64,000 nt of DNA from Beta vulgaris subsp. vulgaris (GCF_026745355.1 NC_079209.1:20785571-20849570), one strand, 5' to 3'; shown: positions 49,134 through 61,517, counted from the first letter of the stretch. Numbers and translations are program-made. Notes: generated by a model not told the origin, from the letters alone.

Positions 49134-52100
49134 ATGGATTCGTCCTCTTCATCGAACAATCCCGGCCGCTCAAGGGCTGGTGCTAACCCTAGAACAGAGG
49201 GCCTGACTTCTTCGGCATCTTCTAGAGTTGGACCTATCTCGGCCGGACATGCAATCTTTTTCTTTAGCCATGGACGGCATAGTCAGACGACCCAGTCTTT
49301 ACCTGTGCAGGGTAATCTGGCACGCGTCAAGCAGACGGCTCGAATCAGAAGAGGGGTTAACATGCCGGCCTCTAGCTCAGAAAGGGAGGAATCAACTGGA
49401 CGGATTCCCGCTGATGGAGAGCGAGAGATCCAGAGCGCTCGTCTTGCCAATCAAAACCCGCCTCCTGACCACGTCCAGGAGGAGTCTGAAGTTCAAGGCT
49501 CTGCAGAGCCTAACCCGTCAAATCCAAGGGTGGCCTCAGATGAGTCGAATGATGCCGAAAGCTCCTCTGCTAGTGATAGCGACTCAGACGAGCCATCTAC
49601 TACCTCTTCTGAAATAAGGCGGCGTCTTGGCCCCTTGTCTGACCCTAGATACATCCTGGCCGAAAGTGGCTGGTTAGGACGAGTATGTCGCCATCTAGAC
49701 CACCTTTCTTCAGCCATACCCATGCCGGGGTATCGGCTTGTTCTTCCTGGCCGGGAGGACACTATACTTAGTGCTCCTGCTGGCCATTTTACTGTTTATC
49801 GTCTGGCCTTGGATGCCGGACTACGCTTTCCTCTTCACCCCTTCATCACTAGACTTCTTTATTATTACAACATAGGACTCAATCAACTTGCCCCAAATTC
49901 ATGGCAAAATATTCTAACTTTTATAGCCGTCTGTGAGCTTAAGGGCGTCGAGCCGTCCATGGCGGCCTTCTCACAAATGCACTATGTCTCCAAGGTCCCC
50001 AAAACTGTTAATGGGGCTTGGGTGAGCGTTTGCAATCGGCAAGGCTATATGACATCTTGGGACAAAACGTCCAAGATGCATGCTTGGAAGGCCGAGTTCC
50101 TGTTCATCCAAGCTCCAAACGAGGCGATAGCCAGACGGTATCGTTTTACTAGCCGGAGTGCTACCAACACAGGACGAACAACGTCCTTTATGGAGCTGGA
50201 GAACAGCTCGGCTGACCATCTGATGGAATACTTTGAAATTTTTAGAGTATTCCATCGATGACGTCTTCTTTAAAGGTCCGTCCAACTGGATCCCTTTCAA
50301 GGAGATGTTTTACAATGACGATTTCTTGGTCGCGGCCGGGTTGAGGCCGGCCGCGGATAGAGGTATATCCTTCAAAACTCTAAGTAAACCCTTTCGTCAT
50401 AAGTTTGAGATTCTCACCATGCCTTTCTTCTTATGCAGATTCGGCCAAGGCGAAACTACGAAAATCTTGGAAAGGCGATATGAGTGCGTCCAAGTTCACC
50501 GACTCCCTCTGGAAGGAGTTCAGCAAGACTGGAGCTGAAAAAAGAGCGGACACTCTGGTAAACTTTACATGCCTTTTTTTTTTAAGGCATCCAGGGCTGA
50601 CTCTGGACGAGTTCGCTCTTTATGGAGCAAATCGTCATAACTTTACATGGACGTTTTCCTCCATCAAAGAGCAGAGCGTCCTTGGTTGGCGACTGGACAA
50701 GCTAATTCTGGACGCCTTGCTTCTTCAAGCAGCAGACCGTCCTGATTTCATTTTGGGCGCCTTGCTTCTTCGAAGAGCAAGTCGTCCTGACTTTTCATTG
50801 GATGCCTTGCTCCTTAGAGGAGCAGATCGTCCTAATTTCATTTGGACGCTTTGCCTCTTCGATGAGCAAGTCGTCCTGACTTTGCTCTGGACGCTTTGCC
50901 TCTTCGAAGAGCAGATCGTCCTGATAATTCATTGGACGCCTTGCTCCTTCGAAGAGCAGATCGTCCTAATTTTATTTTGGACGCCTTGCTTCTTCGAGGA
51001 GCAAGTCGTCCTGACCTTGCTCTGGACGTTTTGCCTCTTCAAATAGCAAATTGTCCTGATAATTCATTGGACGCCTTGGTCCTTTGTCAAATAGAGCATT
51101 TTTAAATAACCTCCGGACGACCTCCAACTTTGATTCTTTTTGCTTTTTCAGAAGAATGCCCCAACGTCCAAGGAGTTGGCGGAGAAAGCGGCCTCGAAGA
51201 AGAGACCGGCCACAACTGGCGAGGCACCTCCACCCAAAAACTCCAAAGGCTTCACGGCCAAAAAGAAGAAATACTCCCGGCCTCCACCCAAGGTGTCGTG
51301 GTAATCAATATCCCGGCCGAGGATGCTTCTCCAGTTACTGAAGAGAGGGGCCTGATTCCCTATGCTGATGCAGCCGGTCAGACCCTTGAGAAACCAGAGG
51401 CCCTTGCTCAATTGGAGATATTCGAGCCGAAGCCGGACACTTCTTTGGACGGGTCGGCTTATTCTGGGCCGGTCGCCAAGCTGGTAAACCAAATGCTGGA
51501 GGCCTATAAGACGGCCTCCCTTTCTTCTGGTGAGTCCCACTACTCAAATTTTGTTAGGACCTTGCGCGTTGGCGGACGACCAATGAGTCCCTCCAACCGT
51601 CAGACGGTCGTAATACCCATCAAAAATACTGAAAAGTCAACTCTTTCAGATAAGGGGAAGGGCAAAGCTGAGGAGGCTCCAGCCGGCTCTCCCGTTCTCT
51701 CGGACGACGAACCTTCGACCGCCTTCTCGAAGATGTGCCCGACAAAAAGGGAGAAGCTCAAGCTGGAGCTCTTCAAATGCTTCCCTGAACCTTACATAAA
51801 GGGTTTAAGGGGAGCCTCATCAGGGGATGTTGGCTACATGTCTCAGCTGGCTGCAGAGGTAAATTTTTCCTTGGACGCTTTAAATTCTATACTTAGATAT
51901 ATATTTTTTTTCAGTGTTGCATTCGTCCTAACTCTTTTGTCATTCTCCTTTTTTCAGCTCTTTGCTCGCAGCATGATAACTGAAGACTGGGCGAGGGAGC
52001 TTAGAAAAGAAAATAAGAAGCTCGTCCAGGACGTGACCGCGGCTGCGGACCATGCTCAGTTCTCAATGGCCGAGCAGGAGGTGCTGCACCAGCAATCCAA

Positions 52101-52557
52101 GATAGCTTGGGAAAAACGATCAGCCGAACTTGAGTCTCAAAATAAAATTTATCTCCTTCGGCTGACCGAAATGCTGGACGAGAGAGCGGCCTTGGAACGT
52201 TTTCTTACGGATGAGGGAAACTCAGTCATGACAATGGCTGTCGAGTTTTATCGAGAGAACCTAGTCCTTAAGGTTAAAAACCAAGCCCTCCGAGCCGAAG
52301 TCACGGCCACGGTTGATGCGGCCAAGGAGGCTATGAACACTATCATAGACACTTCGAAGGACTGGGCCGTGCAGGCCTTTGGAATGATGGCCGAGGATAT
52401 CCCCAGGTATGCTCGCCGGCTGGAATTTAAAGAAAGCCTGCACAAGGCCAACTTCAAAGAGGAAGAACCCCCCGTCTTCCAAGAGTCTTCCGAAGACGAA
52501 GAAGAAGATGACGTGGAGGCCCAGGACGAAGAAAACAACGCCCCTCCTGACGCCTAG
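49134..52557 (+). CDS. Antisense extra gene of the Tat element (Transposase_28 / 'putative gypsy type transposon' type), four exons
   Basis: Gene on the strand opposite to gag-pol, between pol and the 3' LTR. Exon 1 (49134-50383) has an S/E/D-rich start and then the conserved block GLRFPLHPFITRLLYYY...QLAPNSWQNILTFIAVCEL, typical of Pfam Transposase_28. Exon 2 is 50439-50557 (KLRKSWKGDMSASKF), exon 3 is 51152-51858 and exon 4 is 51958-52557. Donors and acceptors are canonical and phases agree: 1 at 50384/50438, 0 at 50558/51151, 0 at 51859/51957. Exon 4 encodes a coiled coil (ELRKENKKLVQDV...MLDERAALERFL) and an acidic tail before TAG. Frameshifts near 50240 and 51292 interrupt it; both may be real decay. 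Such antisense ORFs are known from Tat/Retand elements, but their function is unknown. Its GC content and codon use differ from the AT-rich copia around it. Confidence 0.75.
50656..51085 (+). repeat. 45-bp minisatellite in intron 2 of the antisense gene
   Basis: About nine units, each beginning ggacgccttgcttcttcgaa and ending in gtcgtcctga plus a variable 8-9 bases. The 45-bp unit equals 15 codons, and several frames stay open, for example L-D-A-L-L-L-R-R-A-D-R-P. It ends about 65 bp before the acceptor at 51151. Confidence 0.93.
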
Positions 52558-53504
52558 TTTCTTCATTTTTTATTTTGGCCGCGAGCCACTTGTACTTCTA
52601 CTTTTTTGTACTTTTGCCTTAGACTAGCTTGTAATCCTTTCTTCATCTATAAAAATTATCTTTTTCAATCTCCAATGCTCTATAGTTTTATGCAAAGGTC
52701 GCCTTGCTTTATGATTGAATTTTTACGCCAAGTACAAAAGCAATTCGTCATAACATAACTTGTCTGAACCTTTAGTTCTTTTCTGGACGTTCACCAGATG
52801 GCCAAGGAAAAACTTGTGAGTTTAAAAACTGCCAAGTTAATAACTTGTTCGGCCAAAAACTTGTGAGTTTAAAAACTGCCAAGTCAATAACTTGTTTGGC
52901 CAAAAACTTGGCCAATCATTCGTCATTGGACAAAGACTTAGTCATTTTTAAATTATGCCCCTATATGCCCCTATATGCCCCCCTTCTTGGACGAGGATTA
53001 TTTGATAACCTTTCTCTGTTCAAGAAGGAGAAAAAGGCATAATTTTTAAATAACTTGGACGTTTTATAAAAGTGATTGCAATTCGTCCATCGTTGTTAAA
53101 TTATGAAATAACTTGTTCCTTTACTAAGGTTGTTATCTCCAAGTTTTTGGCTTTTGGACGGAAGGTAGGATACCTTTACTAAGGCGTCCTAATTCCAGCC
53201 GACCTTGTTTAGGAGATGTTTAAACTCTTTAAGCAAACAAGCGGCCAATATATGTAATTATCCATATTTAGGACGATAACATATTCAACCGATCTCCTAA
53301 TAGAAGGTGCATTTTCATTTGCTGCTCTGTTGTTTGTTAGCTTTAGACGATTATATATACTTAAGCAAATAAATCAAACAGAGTCAAGAGAAGTAGAGCT
53401 GTATTATATGAATTTTGCTTGACGGATAAGTCAAGGTACATGTATACATTCTACTTTTTCATTGTAATGCATTAAGAGAAGATTACAATTTGTCAAGATG
53501 TCCT
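52558..53504. other. Non-coding spacer between the antisense gene and pol
   Basis: The two convergent genes end here. Contents are a roughly 48-bp direct repeat (aacttgtgagtttaaaaactgcc at 52813 and 52859), three copies of tatgcccct(a) at 52956-52980, and scattered ttggacg motifs also common in the minisatellite and introns. No ORF of note. Confidence 0.6.
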
Positions 53505-56500
53505 AAACAAAGTATTTCTTCAAAGTGTCAGAATTCCACGTCCTAGGAATGAATCATCCGTCCATGTCTTCCAGACGAAAGGTGCCATTCTGAACTACTT
53601 CGATTATTTTGTAGGGTCCTTCCCAGTTAGGGGTGAGCTTCCTAGCTCTTGGCTCGGCCGACCGCTTCCATTTTCCTCAAGACGAGGTCTCCAAGCTTCA
53701 ATGGACGCCTTGCAACTCTTTTGTTAACTCTCTGCCATTCTCAACTTGTATACTGCATTCTCAGTAATGCATTGCCCCTGACTTCAGGGACTAAGTCCAA
53801 AGCCGTCCGAAGAGCTGCCCAATTAGCATCTTCTGAGTACATCATCACCCTCAAAGTTGGTTCTTCAATCTCAATAGGAAAGACGGCCTCAGAGCTATTA
53901 CCACATGAATGGATCTCTCCCGTGGAGTTCTTGGCCGTTGTCCTTATTGACCATAAGACCAGCTGCAATTCTTCTACCCAAAGTCCTCTGCATTATCTAA
54001 CTTCTTTTTATCCCGGCCGACAGAATCTTGTGCTAAAAGCCTCAACTTGCCCATTGGCATGTGGATGAGCCACTGTAGCAAAGTGAGCTTTGATTCCTTG
54101 ATCGGCCAACCATTGACGAAGCTTGGGTGTTTCGAACTGCGGCCCATTATCAAAGACGATCGACTGGGGCATACCAAACCTTGTAATGAGGTTCTTCCAG
54201 ATGAACCCTTTGACGTCATTGGTGGTAATGCCTCTTAATGCTTCAGCTTCAACCCACTTTGTAAAGTAATCAACATCCACTATTACGAACTTTTTCTGGC
54301 CGGCAGCAATAGGAAAAGGGCCAAGGATATCCATTCCCCATTTGGCAAAGGAAGAGGAAGAGATTGGAGTTAAGTAGTTGGACGGCTTCTGATAGATGTT
54401 GCCATGCTTCTGGCAACTATCACATTTCTTGGCAAGAGCAAGGCGTCCTCTTTCAAGGTCGGCAAAAGTAGCCAGTCCTGAGAGCCTTTTCTCCTAACTC
54501 TTCCTCCAATGTGGGAAGCACAAGCTCCCTCATGCAGTCCTTTAAAACGTCCAATCCCTCTTTTCTGGTATGCATTAAGGAGAGGCCGGTTGTAGGATTT
54601 TTTGTATAGAGTCTCATTCCACAACTCAAACCACTTGTCCCTAGCTTTGACGTACTTAGCTTCTACAGGATCAAGAGGTAACCGGCCAGTCTTCTTGAAT
54701 TCAATGATGGGCTCATCCACTCATTTTCTCGGCTGAGAATCAGAACTTCCTCGGCCTCAATGCTCTTGGCCGCCTTGACCTCCCAGAAGACTGTTCTAGG
54801 ACATCCCCTTCAGCCGAACTGGCCAGCTTAGAAAGAGCATCAGCCTGATGATTTTCAGATCTAGGCACTTGATCTAGGACGAACCTCTTCAAAGACTTGA
54901 TCTCCTCTTTGACCAAGTTCATATATTTACTCATGGACGCTTCTTTGCACTCAAAGTCTCCGTTTACTTGACTGACCACCAACAGAGAGTCAGTTTTAGC
55001 CTCAATCTCCAAGGCTCCAGCCGCTTTGCACATTTTTATGCCGGCTAAGAGAGCTTCATACTCTGCCTCATTGTTTGAAGCCTGGAAGTTGAACTTCATT
55101 GCATACTCAAACTTATCCCCTTCTGGTGATTGAAAGATATCCCTGCCCATATCGTTCGAGTTGAGGATCCCACCATTAGGGTCCAATGACGCTTTCCCTC
55201 TGTGGGTCTTGGACGCTTTCTACTGTAGGCCGGGTAAGCTCTACAATGAAATCAGCTAAAGCTTGCCCTTTGATTGCCTTTCGAGGCTCGAATGTTAAGT
55301 CAACATATTGAGCTCAACGGCCCATTTCAACATCCGGCCAGATGCATCCATCTTATGCAACACTTGCCTCAGTGGCTGATCTGTATAAACAAGAATGCTA
55401 TGGGCTAAGAAGTAAGGTCTTAACTTCCGGCTGACCATCAATAGAGCCAGGCCGAACTTCTCTATTGACGAATACTTGCTCTCCGCATCTTTCAATACAT
55501 GGCTCACAAAATAGACGGGTATTTGCACTGAGTCTCCCTCAGCCAAGAGAACATCACTTACCGCGAATGGAGACACGGCCAGGTAAACGTATAATTTTTC
55601 TCCCTCGGCCGGACTGATCAATCTAGGCAGCTGCCGAAGATGATCTTTAACTTGCTGAAGCGCCATCGCAGCCTCTTCCATCCATTCAAACTTGGCATTC
55701 TTTTTAATAGTTGCAAAGAAATGGTGACATTTGTCCCCTGATTTCGAAGAAACCGTCCAAGAGCAGCCAAACAGCCCGTCAGACGCTGAACTTCTTTGAC
55801 TTTGGACGGCGAAGTCATTTTTATGATAGCCTGAATTTTATCGGGATCGGCCTCAATCCCTCTTTGATCAACCAAAAACCCCAGAAATTTTCCAGCTAGA
55901 TTGAGCTTTAATTTGTTCTTCCTCAAAGTGAGAAAAGTTTCCCTCAAATCGTCCAGATCATCCTTTTCTTCTTTACTTTTGACGATCATATCGTCGATAT
56001 AAGCTTCCATATTTCTCCCAAGTTGTGGGTGAAACACCGTGTTGATAAGCCTTTGAAAAGTGGCCGGCGCATTTCTCAGGCCGAAGGGCATCCGGAGCCA
56101 TCCATACAGTCCTTTCTCTGTAATGAAGGAGGTTTTATCTTGGTCGTCCGGCCACATGGGAATCTGGTGGAAGCCTGATAGCTCCATGAAACTCAGCAAT
56201 GCATGACCGTTGTAGAATCCACCAGACGATCGATCTTGGGCAACGGAAAGCTGTCCTTAGGACAAGCCTTGTTTAAATCCGTGTAATCAACACACATCCT
56301 CCATGTGCCATTCGGCTTCGGAACCATCACAACATTTGCTACCCAATCTGGATAATAAGTTTCACGGATGAACTTAGATTTGAGTAGCTTTTGAATATCT
56401 TCATCAACGGCCTTATTGCTGCCGGCCCTAGTGCCTCTTCTTCTGCCGAATGGGCTTCTGCCTTGGCTCAATGTTTAGCCTATGCACCGCCACCTCAGGA

Positions 56501-57530
56501 TCTATCCCAGGCATTTCCTCTACGGTATAGGAAAAAACATCCTCAAATTCTCTCAACAGCTTGATCAAGGCGTCCTTGACTTCAGAATTCAGGACAGACC
56601 CAATCTTTAATGTTCTCTCTAGACGATCTGGCCTTAAACAAATTTCCACCGGACTTTCTACCGGCTCCGGACGTTCTAGTCCCAGACTCATTATAGCCAT
56701 AACCTCCTCAGATGAATGCTTCTCTTGTTTAATAGCCAAGCACTTTCTTTTCTTGCTGGGCAAGAGCATGGACGGTTGCTCTCAGGGAGAGGTAGCTCTT
56801 GAACCTTCTCAACTTCTTGCTTTAACTCAACAATCTGACCCTTTACCTTCTCGGCCGAGTCATCCTCCCGGACCTTTGCCTTTTCTTTCCATGATGATGG
56901 TTTGAGAGTGGTAAGGTAGCATTCTCTAGCAGCTTGCTGATCTCCATAGAGAGATCCAATCTTCCCCCATCACACTCAAACTTCATTAGCATTAAGTGGG
57001 TCACAATAACAGCCTTGATGTGATTTAAGGTAGGTCGTCCGAGAATGACATTATAAGCAGTCAAGTCTCGTACTACCAAAAATTTCACAAAAGAGCTCCT
57101 GGCAGCATCTTTTCCCCAACCCTGACGGGTAGAGTGACGGTCCCCATGGGATGGATGATCCCTCCGCCGAAACCGATTATAGGGTGATTTACAGGAACCA
57201 AGTCATTTTTATCAAACTTAGCCGAGACAAACAATCAGCACTGATTATATCAGTAGAGCTTCCGGTATCAATCAAATTCGCCTAACCCTGAGGTTGGCAA
57301 TCTTCATTTCCACAACTAGGGGTCATCATGCGGGTCTTATCTTCCTCGGTCCAGCTCGCTGACCACTATTTTGGGAAAGGATCAGACTCGGCCTGGTTAG
57401 TGAGCATAACCTGACTGAGTTCTCCTTAAATAGTTTTTGTCCACGATTTGTTGGACCTCCGGTCGAAATCCTCCTGAGATGACCATTACAACATCTCATC
57501 CGTGCTTCACCATCCATCTTCTTCCTTGAC
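53505..57530 (-). pseudogene. Tat pol: protease, reverse transcriptase, two RNase H domains, integrase
   Basis: Read right to left. Protease: LIDTGSSTDIISADCL (about 57290-57215), then AYNVILGRPTLNHIKAV (57060). RT: VANVVMVPKPNGTWRMCVDYTDLNKACPKD (56345-56250), FGLRNAPATFQRLI, and the catalytic YIDDMIVKS (about 56010-55975). First RNase H: VSHVLKDAESKYSSIEKFGLAL...YTDQPLRQVL (55520-55370). Second RNase H: SNNEAEYEALLAGI...AKTDSLLVVSQVNG...RSENHQADALSKLAS (55095-54820). Integrase: HEGACASHIGGR, KWGMDILGPFPIA, VFDNGPQFETPKLRQW and HANGQVEAF (54530-54030), then LQLVLWSIRTTAKNSTGE and the GPY-like C-terminus to about 53505. Frameshifts or stops occur near 57300, 57090, 56470, 56195, 55650, 55290, 54735, 54480 and 54010. 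No chromodomain is seen, as expected for Tat. Confidence 0.93.
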
Positions 57531-59217
57531 GGTTATCTCTTTTCTGAATTTCCTTCTGACGAAGGTAGATAATTGTTCATCTTACCCTTTCGGCCAAATC
57601 TTCTAATGCTCTCTTCAAGTGCTTGCATTCATTGGTTTCATGCCACAATCTTGTGAAATGACAATACTTGCTTTTGTCTCTATTCGTAGGGCGTCTTCAT
57701 TTCGGCCGGCGCCTTTAGCTCATGCTGATCCTTTATTTCCATAGAATGGAATATTGATCTTTGTTGAACTCTATAGGTTCAACTGAGGCCGCGGCTCAGA
57801 CCGCCTATTCTTTGGAGAGGTGGTCAAAGAAGTCATTGCCCAAGTTTCAGCTTTCTTGGGCGGATTCTTTTTTGGCTGAACACTTCTTCTACCTCCTTCA
57901 CCTCTGGCGGCTTTGTCTCAGCACAAACCTCCGTGGCATGAATGAATGCTTCAGCTTCCTTCAAAGCTTCCGTCAAAGTGATGATTTTCTTCTTGACCAA
58001 ATCAAACTTAAAGCTTCCTGGTCCTAAACCTCTGATGAATGCGTCAAACGCCACTTCTGCATTCAGATCTAGGATCTGCAATGCCTCTAGGTTGAATCTC
58101 TTCACATAACCTCTCAAGGCCTCTTTAGGACCCTGAATCACCTTTCCCAAGTGCATGCTTTTTTTTGTTCTTGCGGTTAGCCACAAAGTGACTAGTGAAC
58201 AGGATATGAGCTCAGTGAAATTGTTTCACTGAGTTAGGCGGCAAATTTTAAACCATTTTGTGCTACTCCCTTCAACGTAGCTGGGAAATTCTTACACCAT
58301 GTAGCATCGTCCACCCCTTGGACATACATCTGTTGCTTATAGGCTGATAGATGATCGTCTGGATCTGTTGTTCCATCGAAAGGTTCAATGGTTGGGAGCT
58401 TAACCTTTGGGAAAGGAGGGGATTCCATAATTCTGACCGAGAAAGGAGTTGGCCAGTTGATCTGGAGTGCCCCAACCTGACCCTCAATGGGTATGTGCTC
58501 CCGGCGGTACTCCTTTAGTACCGGATTAGAAGAGCTGTCAGCTAAGGCCTGACGCCTATACACCATTGGCTGCAGAACTGTTTTCTCTTGCCTGGGCTGA
58601 AAAGCTGATGGTCCATGGCTTCGTGCCACTGTTCTCGACGGGAGTCTCAATGAAGGATCTTTCATATGAGGAGTGGAACCAGAGGCTGAACGTTGCTGAG
58701 CTGCCGCCCTCTTGGCTTCCGGATACTCCCTAGCATCAGTCTCCATCTTGTGGCCAGTAGGAGGAATATTGTCTCCTAGACGGACTACCAGCCTCTAGTC
58801 CATCTTCCTCCTGAAGTCACTATCAGCTGGCTGCTTTCCCGTGGAAAGCGGCCTAGTAAACTCTAGCCGAGGTGGCCGACTAGTCCCTGGACAACCCTCC
58901 TGGGATCTCCCTTTAAGTGGCTCTGCTGCCTCTCCTCCTGGACTTATCTGAAAAAACAACATATTGTTCTTAATCTGCTCTTCCATAACCACGGCCATTC
59001 TAGCCTGGAAATCATTTAAAACATTCTCCAAGTGACTAACTGTCACTGGACGATCAAGGTTTTCCTGGATGACCGGAGTCACCGTCCTACCCTCCAGATG
59101 GACGGCAGCATGGCCTCTGTCCCGTCCACGGGGTGGCCTCTCATCATCCACAGTGTCTTCCACTTGAACTCTAAAACTTCTATTCCTTGCGACATTCGAT
59201 GAATGACAGTCCGTCAT
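57531..59217 (-). pseudogene. Tat gag
   Basis: It starts MTDCHSSNVARNRSF at 59217, 30 bp inside the LTR. An N-terminal hydrophilic part contains VSHLENVLNDFQARMAVVMEEQ. The capsid domain has FPKVKLPTIEPFDGTTDPDDHLSAYKQQM...CKNFPATLKG (58410-58265) and PKEALRGYVKRFNLEALQI...FIRGLGPGSFKFDL (58130-58000). A degraded zinc knuckle YCHFTRLWHETNECKHLKRALEDL lies at about 57670-57600. Stops and frameshifts occur at 58795, 58234 and about 57830. Confidence 0.9.
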
Positions 59218-59228
59218 TGTTGCGTCTC

Positions 59229-59244
59229 CCCACAGACGGCGCCA
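59229..59244 (-). promoter_or_regulatory. Tat primer binding site
   Basis: Minus strand TGGCGCCGTCTGTGGG, two bases from the LTR end. This GGCGCCGTC-type site is usual in Tat/Athila relatives; I do not assign the tRNA. Confidence 0.75.
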
Positions 59245-59246
59245 AA

Positions 59247-59880
59247 TGTTACGTAGCGTAAAACTAGTAATTAAATATCACAACTCCCAAAGATAGGCTC
59301 TAAAACTAGAGACTTGTGCAACAATGATTGGCTCGAATCCCGATGCAAACTCCTGACCAGCAACCTGCAAAAAAGGGACCCACCCTGGAGGTTTGGGTGG
59401 TATTTCCCCCTCCGATGCTTAAGTCAGATATCAGGGATGCGAAGGAACCTTTAGAGAGAGAAAGTAGAGAGAGAGAGAGAGAAGAATTTATGGCAGAATA
59501 ACAGTACTATGCTCTGAAAAACGTACCTTTCACCCTGAAATCAAGGACTATTTATACTGTTTGAAATGACTGTTGTACCTTGATGTCACCCTAATTTGGG
59601 GGCATCTGATTGGCTAAGCAATGAAATGGAGACACGTGGCAGCTGTTGATTGGTGAGTAAACCTCACTTTTATGCAGAGGTGCACACTGCCTTTGCTGGG
59701 CCTAAGTACAATCTTTGGGCCATAAGAGGGACTTTTAGTACACTTTCCTCAAGGAAATGTACTTTTTAGCCATGCAACTTTCTGGCCCTTTGTACTTTAC
59801 CTCTATGGGCATACGCCACGTGTAGGGCTCTGATGAGGCTACGTGTCATCTTGGTAGCCCTTGATTTTTGGACTACAACA
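59247..59880 (-). repeat. Tat element 5' LTR
   Basis: Full copy of the LTR at 48095-48722, with a longer AG run (about six bases) near 59466-59482 and about 13 substitutions. It is followed by the GGAAC duplication at 59881. Confidence 0.97.
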
Positions 59881-61517
59881 GGAACAAAGTCTAAGGAACA
59901 ACATCATGTCCACGTTACCTACAAAGAAGAAGAAATAGGCGAAGATAGAGAAGTGAATGATTCCACTATTGTTGAACTTGGTTCCCAAGGACAAGGAAGT
60001 GAAGATAATAAAAGAAATCAAGTTCTCGTCAATGAATTACAACCAAAGCCTTGGAAACATCATCGTTCCCATCCTATGGAACTAATCATCAGTGAAATTA
60101 ACAAGGGAACTCAAACGAGATCGGAAATTGGAGACTTTTGTGCTTTTCATGCTTTTCTTTCTATGTTAGAACCAAGGAACCATGAAGAAGCTCTCTCTGA
60201 TGGTGATTGTATTGTGGCTATGAAAGATGAACTACAACAATTTGAAAGGAACAAGGTTTGGCATCATGAGCCTAAACCTAAACACAACAAGGTAATTGGA
60301 TTGAAATGGGTGTTTAAAAACAAATTTGATGAGTTTGGAACCATACTAAGGAACAAGGCTCACTTGGTTGTGAAAGGATACAATCAACAAGAAGGTATTG
60401 ATTATGAAGAAACTTTTGCTCCTGTTGCCAGGTTGGAAGCTATAAGAATATTTATTGCATTTGCTGCTTTCATGGGTTTTAAATTGTATCAAATGGATGT
60501 GAAATGTGTGTTCTTAAATGGTTATCTTAAAGAAGAGGTTTATGTCGAACAACCTCCTCGTTTTGAAAATAAAGATTTTTCCCAATCATGTTTTAAGCTT
60601 GACAATGCTCTTTATGGGTTAAAGCAAGCTCCTAGAATATGGTATGAAAGACTTTCAAAGTTCCTTCTTGAAAATGAGTTTAAAAGAGAAAATCTTGATA
60701 GAACCTTGTTTTTAAAATAAAAAAGGAAACATTTATTAGTAGTTCAAATATATGTTGATGATATTATATTTGGTGCCACTAATGAATCTTTGGGCAAAGA
60801 TTTCTCTAATCTCTGGAGTAAAGAATTCGAATGATGGGTGAGCTCAATTTCTTCTTGGGGCTACAAATTAAACAAACAGAAGAAGGAATCTACATCCATC
60901 AACAAAAGTATATTAAGGAAATGCTGAAAAAGTATGGTTTGGAGGCTTCTAAAGTAAACCATACAACTATGGAAATTTCAACAAAATTAGATGAAGATGC
61001 TATGGGAACAAGTGTGGATTTGAGCTTGTTCTACTCAAGAAGTGATACCTTCGAACTAAAAGGTTATGCAGATACTGATTATGTTAGAGATTTGGTCAAA
61101 AGAAGAGTACATCAGGTATGGTTCAGTTCCTTAGTCAAAGTTTGGTTTATTGGACCAAAAAGCAAAACACAATTGCTTTATCTACAGCTGAGGCTGAATA
61201 TGTTGCAGCAGTAGCATGTTGTTCTCGAATGTTTTGATAAAACAACAATTTCGTGACTATGGAATTTACTTTGATTGTGTTCCTATCTATTGTGATAATG
61301 CTAGTGCAATTAGTATTTCTAAAGATCCAGTGCACCATTCTAGAGTTAAACATATTCATATTAGGCATCACTTTCTCAAAGATAACATTTGAAAGGGTCT
61401 TATTAAAATGGAATTTATGAAACTGCAAGTCATATTGCTGATATTTTAACTAAGCCCTTAAGTAGAGATAGATGTGAGAAACTGAGACTGGAACTTAGCT
61501 TGATTAAGTTGAAATAG
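59881..61517 (+). pseudogene. Copia pol, second part: reverse transcriptase and RNase H
   Basis: Resumes the copia pol after the insertion. [20 protein letters not shown]...[34 protein letters not shown] (60295-60450), [31 protein letters not shown] stop lies at 60718. The catalytic YVDDIIFG is at about 60752, then NFFLGLQIKQTEEGIYIHQQKYI (60845-60905). RNase H: LKGYADTDYV, QNTIALSTAEAEYVAAVACCS in mixed frames (61165-61220), CDNASAISISKDPVHHSRVKHI, and the end ILTKPLSRDRCEKLRLELSL near 61500. Several frameshifts and a small deletion near 60830 make it inactive. The sequence places it in the SIRE/Maximus group of copia. Confidence 0.92.

Larger units (their letters stand above)
48095..59880 (-). 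mobile_element. Complete Ty3/gypsy element of the Tat lineage nested in the copia pol
   Basis: Flanked by GGAAC duplications and by two LTRs of 628 and 634 bp that start TGTTACGTAG and end ACTACAACA on the + strand. PBS, gag, protease, RT, RNase H and integrase are all on the minus strand, in the order of gypsy elements. The presence of a second, archaeal-type RNase H between RNase H and integrase, the GGCGCCGTCTGTGGG primer site, and an antisense gene between pol and the 3' LTR together mark the Tat lineage (Retand-like). The LTRs differ by about 13 substitutions by eye (about 2%), so the insertion is fairly young. Even so, gag and pol already contain many frameshifts. Confidence 0.97.

Noticed and set aside
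49134..52557. Captured host gene in the Tat element
   Set aside because: The conserved block is the 'gypsy type transposon' domain known from antisense ORFs of this lineage, so it is better seen as part of the element than as a fresh capture.
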